From: JAVVEW01 sp032251045
GTDB lineage: Bacteria; Pseudomonadota; Gammaproteobacteria; Methylococcales; Methylomonadaceae
Direction: 5' to 3'
DNA: 18,306 nucleotides
Assembly: GCA_032251045.1 (NCBI GenBank)
Contig: JAVVEW010000048.1
Coordinates: 1-18,306, forward strand
The first letter of the stretch is position 1. Each line of letters starts with the position of its first letter. Shown one piece after another: positions 6,983-14,316 of the stretch. The notes under the pieces are model-generated. The model was not told the DNA's origin. It saw only the letters and a program-made list of their open reading frames with translations, and searched no databases. Made by a program: the position numbers and the translations under genes.

Positions 6983-8890
6983 TTATGTTTTGTCAGCACC
7001 TAGGTGATGCAGGCGCTTAACCACATCTACCAGAGCGTGACGACCTAAGTCTTCGCCTTTTTGCGTTCTAAGTGTTAATTCACGCGCTTCTGCTTCCTGA
7101 TCACCAATAATGGCGAGATAAGGAATGCGCTGCATGGAATGCTCGCGAATTTTGAAACCAATTTTTTCATTACGTGCATCCAGTCGCGCCTCGAAGCCCT
7201 CGTCGCGCAATACTTTAACCGCTTGTTCGGCATAATCACGATGCCGCTCGGCAATGGTCAGAACGACTATTTGTATCGGCGCCAGCCAAACCGGAAAGTA
7301 TCCGGCGTGGTGTTCGATTAAAATGCCAATGAAGCGCTCTAATGAACCCAAAATGGCACGATGCAACATGACCGGTGCTCTCTTAACGCCTTGTTCGTCG
7401 ACATAAACGGCACCTAAGCGCGAAGGCATGGAGAAATCGACCTGAATAGTGCCACACTGCCACACTCGATCCAGACAGTCGGTCAGTGAGAATTCAATTT
7501 TTGGCCCGTAAAAAGCGCCTTCACCTGGTTGTAGCTGCCAGTCCAGGTTTTTATGATTAAGCGCTTGTTCTAAAGCCTGTTCAGCTTTATCCCAAACGGC
7601 ATCATCGCCAACGCGCTGCTCAGGTCGTGTGGAAAGTTTGATCTGGATATTATCAAAACCGAAATCACGATAGACAGAAAACAACAGATCAATGAAAGTT
7701 AACACTTCCTGTTGAATCTGATCTTCAGTGCAAAATATATGCGCATCATCCTGAACAAAATTGCGCACACGCATAAGGCCGTGCAGGGTTCCCGAAGGCT
7801 CATTACGGTGGCAAGAACCAAACTCCGCCATCCGAATCGGTAAATCCCGGTAGCTTTTCAAGCCTTGATTATAAATCTGCACATGACAAGGGCAGTTCAT
7901 GGGCTTGACAGCATAATCACGATTTTCCGAGTGCGTGGAAAAAATCATTGCGCCAAACTTGTCCCAATGGCCTGATTTTTCCCATAAAGTCCGATCGACA
8001 ATTTGTGGCGTTCTGACTTCCTGGTAACCGTGCTCACGCAATCGGGCACGAATGTATTGCTCTACCCGCTGATACAAGATCCAGCCTTTTTCATGCCAGA
8101 ACACCATCCCAGGGGCTTCTTCCTGGGTATGAAATAAGTCCAGGGTTTTGGCAATACGCCGATGATCACGTTTTTCCGCTTCTTCCAAACGAGTCAAATA
8201 GGCTTGCAAGGCTTTTTTATCTGCCCAGGCCGTGCCGTAAATACGCTGTAACATTTCGTTTTTGGCGTCTCCGCGCCAGTACGCGCCAGCGATTTTCATC
8301 AGCTTGAACGCCTTCAGCTTACCGGTACTAGGGACATGCGGCCCGCGACACAGATCAGTAAATTCGCCCTGGCTATACAGCGACAAGGGTTCATTCGCTG
8401 GAATATCCGCAATAATTTCAGCTTTGTAGTGCTCACCTAATGACTTAAAAAAAGCAACGGCCTGATCGCGCTCCATCAAAGTACGTGCCACAGGGAGATC
8501 CGCGGCTACAATCCGTGCCATTTCCTGCTCGATAGCATCCAGATCTTCGGGCGTGAATGGACGCTCAAATGCAAAGTCGTAATAAAAGCCGTTATCGATG
8601 ACAGGACCAATGGTCACCTGCGCTGCAGGAAAGATTCGCTTTACTGCTTGCGCAAGAAGATGCGCTGTTGAATGCCTGACAACTTCAAGACCTTCGTCAT
8701 CTTTCGCAGTAATAATAGCCAGATGAGCGTCATGGTCAATAGCTGTAGACAAATCGACCACACGACCATCTACCTTCCCGGCTAACGCTGCTTTTGCCAA
8801 CCCGGCACCAATGCTGACTGCAACCTCCTGAACCGTTACAGCGTGGGCAAATTGACGTACTGAACCATCGGGTAAGGTTATTGAAGGCAT
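6983..8890 (-). CDS. thrS: Threonyl-tRNA synthetase
   Basis: This class II synthetase charges tRNA-Thr and edits mis-charged serine. It has 635 residues, near the E. coli length (642). In order: an N-terminal TGS domain (1-60), the editing domain with HSTAH (H73, H77) and FTDLCRGPH (178-185), the catalytic core with motif 2 CHRNEPSG (360-367), the zinc ligands C333, H384 and H510, motif 3 HRAILGSLERF (510-520), and a C-terminal anticodon-binding domain. The ATG at 8890 has only a weak GAGAAA upstream. A terminator and tRNA-Val lie directly before it, and no separate strong promoter was seen. infC follows after 21 bases. Confidence 0.98.
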   Translation of the reverse strand: MPSITLPDGSVRQFAHAVTVQEVAVSIGAGLAKAALAGKVDGRVVDLSTAIDHDAHLAIITAKDDEGLEVVRHSTAHLLAQAVKRIFPAAQVTIGPVIDNGFYYDFAFERPFTPEDLDAIEQEMARIVAADLPVARTLMERDQAVAFFKSLGEHYKAEIIADIPANEPLSLYSQGEFTDLCRGPHVPSTGKLKAFKLMKIAGAYWRGDAKNEMLQRIYGTAWADKKALQAYLTRLEEAEKRDHRRIAKTLDLFHTQEEAPGMVFWHEKGWILYQRVEQYIRARLREHGYQEVRTPQIVDRTLWEKSGHWDKFGAMIFSTHSENRDYAVKPMNCPCHVQIYNQGLKSYRDLPIRMAEFGSCHRNEPSGTLHGLMRVRNFVQDDAHIFCTEDQIQQEVLTFIDLLFSVYRDFGFDNIQIKLSTRPEQRVGDDAVWDKAEQALEQALNHKNLDWQLQPGEGAFYGPKIEFSLTDCLDRVWQCGTIQVDFSMPSRLGAVYVDEQGVKRAPVMLHRAILGSLERFIGILIEHHAGYFPVWLAPIQIVVLTIAERHRDYAEQAVKVLRDEGFEARLDARNEKIGFKIREHSMQRIPYLAIIGDQEAEARELTLRTQKGEDLGRHALVDVVKRLHHLGADKT

Positions 8891-8912
8891 TGCTTTTAGA
8901 TTTCTCTATAAC

Positions 8913-8940
8913 AAAAAAGCACCGAGAAACGGTGCTTTTT
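8913..8940 (-). terminator. Hairpin terminator between tRNA-Val and thrS
   Basis: A perfect 11-bp inverted repeat (CGGTGCTTTTT at 8930-8940 with AAAAAGCACCG at 8914-8924) encloses a five-base loop. On the minus strand it gives a GC-rich stem followed by a run of Ts. It lies eight bases past the tRNA CCA end and 23 bases before the thrS start codon. It should trim or end the tRNA transcript, and any transcript reaching thrS from the tRNA promoter must read through it. Confidence 0.85.
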
Positions 8941-8947
8941 AAGAAAT

Positions 8948-9024
8948 TGGTAGGCGCGATTGGATTCGAACCAACGACCCCCACCATGTCAAGGTGGTGC
9001 TCTAACCAACTGAGCTACGCGCCT
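8948..9024 (-). tRNA. tRNA-Val (anticodon GAC)
   Basis: The minus strand folds into a complete 77-base cloverleaf. The acceptor stem AGGCGCG/CGCGCCT is perfect, the D-arm stem is GCTC/GAGC, the anticodon stem is CCACC/GGTGG around the loop TTGACAT, and the T-arm GTTGG/CCAAT carries TTCGAAT with one G-U pair. The discriminator is A and CCA is encoded (8948-8950). The anticodon GAC reads GUC and GUU valine codons. Confidence 0.97.
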
Positions 9025-9046
9025 ATTGGGTCTGTTCAAGCAGGCA

Positions 9047-9075
9047 ATTATAAGCGTTAAATAACTTTTTGACAA
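9047..9075 (-). promoter_or_regulatory. Sigma70 promoter of tRNA-Val
   Basis: On the minus strand a -35 hexamer TTGTCA (9075-9070, five of six consensus) is separated by exactly 17 bases from a perfect -10 TATAAT (9052-9047). The predicted start is about 9040, 16 bases before the mature tRNA 5' end. Confidence 0.85.
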
Positions 9076-9125
9076 GTATTGTTAACGCCATTTAATCCTT
9101 CCCATAAGGACAGTCCGGCATGAGA

Positions 9126-9145
9126 TCCCGGTGAATTCACAGGGA
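9126..9145. repeat. 20-base imperfect palindrome
   Basis: A 10-base perfect palindrome GTGAATTCAC (9131-9140) is flanked by matching TCCC and GGGA arms, with one G/A mismatch on each side of the core. It lies 51 bases upstream of the tRNA-Val -35 element and about 170 bases past the beta-helix gene. A smaller perfect hairpin (TCCTT/AAGGA, 9096-9110) lies between it and the promoter. It could be an operator or simply a hairpin; no regulator is identified. Confidence 0.5.
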
Positions 9146-9207
9146 ACAAAAGAAATCATCGTGAATACTCTCGAAACACTATGCAGAAGTCCTTTTCACT
9201 CCACGCA

Positions 9208-9242
9208 CATAACAAAGGCGGGAAGGTTGCCCTCCTCGCCTT
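9208..9242 (-). terminator. Probable terminator after the beta-helix gene
   Basis: On the minus strand AAGGCG (9242-9237) pairs with CGCCTT (9220-9215). The inner part continues with GG/CC pairs and one bulge to give a GC-rich stem, then a short T-containing tail (CCTTTGTTATG). It lies about 75 bases after the stop of the beta-helix gene, a suitable end for the uptake operon. The tail is weak. Confidence 0.5.
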
Positions 9243-9316
9243 GGTCGAAAAGATCAAGCACTCACCGGCTCTTCATTCTTCACCAAGAGCGCGGCCTGTC
9301 ACCTCGTCTTTGGCAA

Positions 9317-10981
9317 TTAACGAACGCCTACCGGAACCGTGCCAAAGAACGTCCAGTCGCGGGTCCAGTCGTCGTTTTCGTCAGCAAAAGCGCCGGCATA
9401 ATCGGTAACCGCGAAGAACGGATCGTTACCAAAGCTATGCAAGCCAATACCGATGGCAGGCGAGCCGGCCGCCGGCAAAAAGCCGTTCAGGTTAGGGTTG
9501 GTGGCCACATTACCCGGCTGACTGGTGAACCAGTCACTGACCAGAAACAGATCGGCAGAATCATCGTTGAAGTTAGTGGCGCAATCAACCACTGTATTTT
9601 CCACTGTCAATTCACCGGTCAATTGTCCTGGAGCACCGGCATTTTCAAATGTCGCAGCCGAGTCGATGTTCAAGCATGAGCGGCTGAAGTTGGTGAAAAT
9701 GGCATTGTTGATGTTCACGCCGGTACCGCGACGCAACAAGGCGCCATCACGACCGGTGTCACTGCCGATGATGGTCAGGTTAACTAATTGCGGTTTGGAA
9801 CGCGGCAAGCTGTTGAAGTCACCTTCGTTGTTATCGGCTTCGATACCGTGATCACCAAAACCGTCAACCTGATTGACGAAAATGAATTGGCCTTTGCCAG
9901 TCCAACCCTGCCCCCAGTCCAGACTGTCATCATCAACCGCTGTCGCGACAATATGCTTCAGATTGACGGTACCACCAAACATTTCCACACCATCATCTTT
10001 AGCACGATGGGTTTGTACGAAATCGATGGTGGTTCCGGAACCGACGCCCAGCAGCGTCAAAGCATTCAATTCATTATCGGGACGAATTTCAAAACCGGCA
10101 AAACGGATTTGCACATATTTCAGCACCCCGCTGTTGTCATTGGGGTTATTGCCGCCATAAGACCGGGTCAGGGCTTCGTCAAATTGTTCGCAAACAGCAA
10201 CGCCTTCAGAACAGCCATTGACCAATGATTCACCCGCCAAAACTAACCCGGCCCAGGAACCTGACAGCAAAGTGTCGGAATCATCGTCGCCAAGACCGGT
10301 GAAAATAACAGGCCGTTGCGGCGTACCGATCGCATTGATTTGTGATCCGCGGTTAACAAACAGGAAGTCAGCGCCGGATTGACCTTGAACCACTGTACCG
10401 GGTTCGATGGTCAGTACCGAAGCATTGGTTCTATCGCCACCCACATCAACGCCACCATTCAACACCCAACGAATGTTATTGGTCAACGTCACATCACCGG
10501 ACAAAGTGCCTTCCAAAGCGCAAGCATTGCCATCTAAAGGCGCGGCAAAATCCGGACAACCTTCGAAATTGCTGCTGTGCAGCTTGGTCACCGAAAAACG
10601 CAACGGATTAGAGCCTGGCACCAACTCCATTTCCGCGAAAAATGACACGCCGGAATTGCCGTCCAGAGTGACTTCGGGAACAAATACTTTACCAAACTGA
10701 CCGTCGAAGAAAACTCGTGCTTCAGCTGACTGAGCAGCCAGCACGGCATCGGTCAACTCGAATACGAAACCCGGTTGGTCTTGCAGCCAACTCAGATTAG
10801 CGCTGAAGGTGTCAAATTGCGCAGCGCTTCCTGCACGCGGCACATCAACGGAACTGATTTGCAGCGTGCCCGTTGCCGTGTCGAAGTTGGCAGTGGCCGC
10901 GTTAGCACCCACCGATACCGTCGTTCCCAGTGCAGCCAAAACAGCCAGACTGATTTTTTTTCTAGCATTGAAATTCAACAT
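9317..10981 (-). CDS. Secreted right-handed beta-helix protein, receptor partner
   Basis: The 554-residue product has a Sec signal peptide (basic N-terminus MLNFNARKK, cleavage likely after GANA at 28) and no lipobox. Residues ~29-165 look like a small beta-rich domain. From about 168 short strands repeat in the style of parallel beta-helix proteins: VLTIEPGTVVQG, INAIGTPQRPVIFTGL, GVLKYVQIRFAG, VNLKHIVATAV, LVNLTIIGSDTG and VNINNAIFTNF. Turns are rich in Asp (GLGDDDSD 230-236, VDDDS 349-353), which could hold Ca2+. Six cysteines (142, 154, 257, 264, 436, 467) could form three disulfides. AGGAG is eight bases before the ATG. It follows the TonB-dependent receptor by 98 bases, and such proteins recur beside receptors of this type. 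Ligand and activity are unknown; catalytic residues of pectate lyases were not recognised. Confidence 0.8.
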   Translation of the reverse strand: MLNFNARKKISLAVLAALGTTVSVGANAATANFDTATGTLQISSVDVPRAGSAAQFDTFSANLSWLQDQPGFVFELTDAVLAAQSAEARVFFDGQFGKVFVPEVTLDGNSGVSFFAEMELVPGSNPLRFSVTKLHSSNFEGCPDFAAPLDGNACALEGTLSGDVTLTNNIRWVLNGGVDVGGDRTNASVLTIEPGTVVQGQSGADFLFVNRGSQINAIGTPQRPVIFTGLGDDDSDTLLSGSWAGLVLAGESLVNGCSEGVAVCEQFDEALTRSYGGNNPNDNSGVLKYVQIRFAGFEIRPDNELNALTLLGVGSGTTIDFVQTHRAKDDGVEMFGGTVNLKHIVATAVDDDSLDWGQGWTGKGQFIFVNQVDGFGDHGIEADNNEGDFNSLPRSKPQLVNLTIIGSDTGRDGALLRRGTGVNINNAIFTNFSRSCLNIDSAATFENAGAPGQLTGELTVENTVVDCATNFNDDSADLFLVSDWFTSQPGNVATNPNLNGFLPAAGSPAIGIGLHSFGNDPFFAVTDYAGAFADENDDWTRDWTFFGTVPVGVR

Positions 10982-11037
10982 GTAGTCTTCTCCTGAAGTT
11001 AAGTTGATTAAGATCGTTATTATTATTCGCCATCACA

Positions 11038-11066
11038 GTAACAAGCATATATGACAAAATTGTTAC
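11038..11066. repeat. Inverted repeat in the receptor/beta-helix spacer
   Basis: Perfect seven-base arms GTAACAA (11038-11044) and TTGTTAC (11060-11066) are separated by 15 bases, inside the 98-base gap before the beta-helix gene. In the minus-strand transcript they could form a stem-loop just after the receptor stop codon. As DNA they could be an operator. No T tract follows, so a terminator is unlikely. Confidence 0.45.
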
Positions 11067-11079
11067 AAGCAGGACACAC

Positions 11080-14000
11080 CTAAAAGCTAAGTTTGAAGCC
11101 TAAGCGAAAATCGCGTCCACGCTTGAAAGCCCGAGTGGTGCGGTTGCCTTGGGTGACGACTTGTTCGGGATCTAGCAGATTTCGAGCGTTAAAATTGATA
11201 CTCAGGTAATCCAGCGCTTGATAACGAAGTACGAAATCGACCTGATCGAATGGCCTTTCCAGTTTATCCGGCGCACCTAACACACCGACCTCGGTGATAC
11301 GCTTGCTGGCACGGTTATACAGTAATGTGGCGGTTATGCCATTATCAGGATTGGCATACCCCATCGAGGCGTTGATGATGTGTTTGGAATGGCCTTGCAG
11401 CGGCCGGAAATTGGTGGTTTGGGTTTGCAGATTTTCCGGCAGCAACTCGATTTCGGAAAGAGAAAAGGTATAGTTGGCGGAAAAATAGAAATCTTCCAGG
11501 CTCTGATCGATAAAATCAAAATGTTTGTTGATTTCAACCTCGGTACCATCCAATGTCGCCGTGGCGGCATTTTGCAAGGTCAATAAGCCTGCCGGCCCCG
11601 GCAATTGCACGGTTTCGATAGGATTGGTCAGTTCTTTCTTGAACCAGCCTACAGTAAAGAACTCGGTGGGTGAGAAATAATATTCCCAGCGAGCGTCAAA
11701 ACTGGTGATTTCCGATTGCTGCAAGTCGGGATTGCCTAAAGTTTCCCGGTCATTGTTAGGGTCGGTGAACGGCGCTGGCGACAATTCACGCAAATCCGGG
11801 CGCGACAAAGTCTCGGACCAGCTGAAACGGAACTGCTCATGATCGGAAATCATCCAGGTGGCCGCTGCCGAAGGTAAAACATCGGTTTGTTTCAGCGCCG
11901 CTATAGTTGGCTGATTATTCGGGTTGAACAACTCAAAAGTGGTCACCTGCTGATCGTTATCCTCGATCCTGACGCCGCCGGTCAAGCGCACGCTGTCGAA
12001 TAAGGTAATATCGCCCATGCCGTAATAGGCCATTAAATCCTGACTGGCGGTGTAGTTGTCGGTTGCGCGCGTGGTTTCCTGGAGAATAAACCCGCGATTA
12101 TCGATCAGATCATCGCGGATAATCGACTCCAGAGAACGCTGCGTCAGAAGATCCCGACCACGTACATTGGGGCCTGCAGCGGTAAAGCTAAAGCGGCGGA
12201 TCGCTGAATCCCGCTCCAGGGTGCGCTGCATGAAGCCCGATGACAGCACGGTCTTGATGTTTTCGTGCAGGTTGACCGGAATTTCCATATCCAGCCGGTA
12301 GGTCATGTCCTCATCATTAAGCTCGGAAAAGATATGCGAGTTGCTGTCGGCCCGACGAGAAAATTCAAACTCATCCCGAATCAGGTCAAAACGATATTCG
12401 CGCTCGTTGGGCGATTCTCGACCCGAGTTGGCACGAGACAACTGCCAGTTCAACTTGATATCACCCAGCCAGTCGATGCCATCTAACAGGTTCATATCGC
12501 CCAGCCGGTTGAGCATGTGTTCACCACCCCACTGACCGACGATCAACCGGTTTTCGATATAACGCAAGCGTGAACGGCGCACGATGGTCGCTTCCGATTC
12601 GGTAAAACCTTCGGTAATCCGGGCTTCGTCAAAGGTTTGCCGCAAAATCAGCGCCCGACCAAACAGCTTGTGATAGTCCTTATAGGCCAGCTCCATGCCC
12701 CAATAGCCCGAGGTCTGAGTTTCGCGCTCGGTGCGATCCATGACATTATCGATAATCAGGTCAAGACTATCCCGATTGACGGCAAATTCCTTTAGCTTTT
12801 CTTGTTGACTATCCCAGGAATCAGCCCAACGCAGTGACCCGGTAAAACCAAAGGTGAAGTCACCCATGTGAAACTTATCGCCGATCGAGCTATTAACCCT
12901 GAAATCAGGTCGTAATGAAGCCTTGTCAATATCGTAGGTACCCGACAAATCACGACCGAACTGGTTAATTTCCTCTTGGTTAAAATTCTGTCTGTTGATC
13001 TGCGTGCCACCTGCCAGAGCTTTGTCCATGGATTCCGGCAAGGCCCGGGTACCATCGTCGGCGCCAAGAAAATCCAGCCGCCCACCGTTGTAACGCAAGC
13101 CTTGCGAGGCCGTCGTACCATCCTGAAAACCGGTGCGAAAATCAAAATCGAAGAAAAAATCGTCAGGAATGGATTTGGTGCGTAAATCCACCGTGCCGCC
13201 GGCAAACTCGGCCTGACGATCCACTGAATAAGACTTTTGAATTAACAAAGTATCCAAAACACTGGTCGGAAACAAATCCAGCGGCACCACGCGGCGGGTA
13301 GGGTCGGGCGAGGGAATGGAAATACCGTTCAGCAAGGTGGTGGAATAACGCTCACCCAAGCCTCGAATAAAAATGAACTTGCCGCCGACCAGAGTCAGGC
13401 CGCTGGCGCGGCGCAAAGCGCTGGCAGCATCGGTATCGCCGTTGCGGGTCACCTGCTCGGCGCCGAGAATATTGGCAACCTGGGACGTATTACGCTGCTC
13501 ATCAACAACAGACGCTAAACTACCAGCAATATGTGGCTCGATCACGACATATTCCGGTAATTCCAGACCGGCCGGCGTCATTGCAAACGGCTGGTCGGTG
13601 GTGGAATCGGCGATGACCGGCACTTTTTCCTTGATCTGGGTACTGAAATCCGAGTGCAGCACGGAAATATTGTATTCGCCCACCGGCACTTCAACCTTGA
13701 ATACGCCGTTTTTGTCGGTACGCAATTCACTGGCTAGACCACTGATGAAAACTTGCGCGCCGGCAATGGGCTTTTTATCTTCCGAGGAATAAACCTTGCC
13801 GCTGAGAAAGCCTTTGCCATCGATTTTTTGGCTGGCTTCCTGAACCGGAACAGCCTGATTAAATCCGGCTGGATTGGACGTTTCTATATCGATTTTTGGC
13901 TCACCGCCGGTCACTTGTGTACTGACAATAATCTGTATATTTTCGTTAGCCGTCAAACGCAGGTTCAGCGAGATGGGCGCTTGCTTAGCCAATAGCAACT

Positions 14001-14220
14001 GCAAGGGATGCTCGCCGGGTGGTAAAGTCAAAAACACATGACCATCGCTATCTGTTGATTGTCTGAACCGCTCAGCAATATTCACTTCAACACCTGTTAG
14101 CGGGCGACCATCCTCAAAAACATACACATTGACGATAGCGCTATTTGTCTCGGCGGATAACGCAGTAGCCGTAATACATAAAAATAACAACAACAAATAC
14201 GATAGGCTTCTATTGTTCAT
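11080..14220 (-). CDS. TonB-dependent outer-membrane receptor
   Basis: This is a large gated outer-membrane transporter energised by TonB. It has 1046 residues from the ATG at 14220, chosen because it starts a clean signal peptide (MNNRSLSYLLLL, cleavage near LSA at 23). The frame is open further up, but those codons have no signal peptide. Two small carboxypeptidase-regulatory-like beta-sandwich modules follow (about 27-100 and 138-215, the second with PIAGAQVFISG and TDKNGVFKVEVPVGEY). A TonB-box-like PEYVVIEP lies at 222-229 and the plug at ~240-350 (IFIRGLGERYSTTLLNG). The 22-strand-type barrel runs to a C-terminal Phe (GFKLSF). No good Shine-Dalgarno precedes the start. The dedicated TonB motor lies upstream and the secreted beta-helix protein downstream. 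Substrate is unknown. Confidence 0.92.
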   Translation of the reverse strand: MNNRSLSYLLLLFLCITATALSAETNSAIVNVYVFEDGRPLTGVEVNIAERFRQSTDSDGHVFLTLPPGEHPLQLLLAKQAPISLNLRLTANENIQIIVSTQVTGGEPKIDIETSNPAGFNQAVPVQEASQKIDGKGFLSGKVYSSEDKKPIAGAQVFISGLASELRTDKNGVFKVEVPVGEYNISVLHSDFSTQIKEKVPVIADSTTDQPFAMTPAGLELPEYVVIEPHIAGSLASVVDEQRNTSQVANILGAEQVTRNGDTDAASALRRASGLTLVGGKFIFIRGLGERYSTTLLNGISIPSPDPTRRVVPLDLFPTSVLDTLLIQKSYSVDRQAEFAGGTVDLRTKSIPDDFFFDFDFRTGFQDGTTASQGLRYNGGRLDFLGADDGTRALPESMDKALAGGTQINRQNFNQEEINQFGRDLSGTYDIDKASLRPDFRVNSSIGDKFHMGDFTFGFTGSLRWADSWDSQQEKLKEFAVNRDSLDLIIDNVMDRTERETQTSGYWGMELAYKDYHKLFGRALILRQTFDEARITEGFTESEATIVRRSRLRYIENRLIVGQWGGEHMLNRLGDMNLLDGIDWLGDIKLNWQLSRANSGRESPNEREYRFDLIRDEFEFSRRADSNSHIFSELNDEDMTYRLDMEIPVNLHENIKTVLSSGFMQRTLERDSAIRRFSFTAAGPNVRGRDLLTQRSLESIIRDDLIDNRGFILQETTRATDNYTASQDLMAYYGMGDITLFDSVRLTGGVRIEDNDQQVTTFELFNPNNQPTIAALKQTDVLPSAAATWMISDHEQFRFSWSETLSRPDLRELSPAPFTDPNNDRETLGNPDLQQSEITSFDARWEYYFSPTEFFTVGWFKKELTNPIETVQLPGPAGLLTLQNAATATLDGTEVEINKHFDFIDQSLEDFYFSANYTFSLSEIELLPENLQTQTTNFRPLQGHSKHIINASMGYANPDNGITATLLYNRASKRITEVGVLGAPDKLERPFDQVDFVLRYQALDYLSINFNARNLLDPEQVVTQGNRTTRAFKRGRDFRLGFKLSF

Positions 14221-14243
14221 AAATGATAGGTCAAGAGAAAATT

Positions 14244-14306
14244 CAACGACATTCATTAGCAAAAAAAGACAGCCATCTCGTTCAGTTTGATGGTCTAATG
14301 TCGTTG
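14244..14306 (-). promoter_or_regulatory. Long-stem structure ahead of the receptor gene
   Basis: In the 96-base TPR-receptor spacer, CAACGACATT (14244-14253) and AATGTCGTTG (14297-14306) form a perfect 10-bp inverted repeat. In the minus-strand RNA the enclosed 43 bases contain a smaller stem (CCATC/GATGG, extended by AGA/TCT around a three-base bulge) followed directly by a run of seven Ts, which resembles an intrinsic terminator. CATTAG (14254-14259) can also pair with CTAATG (14295-14300), giving an alternative register. The arrangement suggests an attenuator or partial terminator that sets receptor level. Confidence 0.45.
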
Positions 14307-14316
14307 CCAACAAAGC

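Noticed and set aside
8736..8987. Minus-strand 83-codon frame across the tRNA
   Set aside because: It runs through the tRNA-Val gene and terminator and overlaps thrS in another frame.
9131..9679. Plus-strand frame of 182 codons
   Set aside because: Most of it lies opposite the beta-helix gene. It has no recognisable domain and no ribosome site, and it is explained as a shadow frame.
14221..14313. Upstream extension of the receptor gene to TTG 14313 or ATG 14256
   Set aside because: The added residues are hydrophilic and structureless and would bury the signal peptide. They also lack a ribosome site and overlap the inverted-repeat element.
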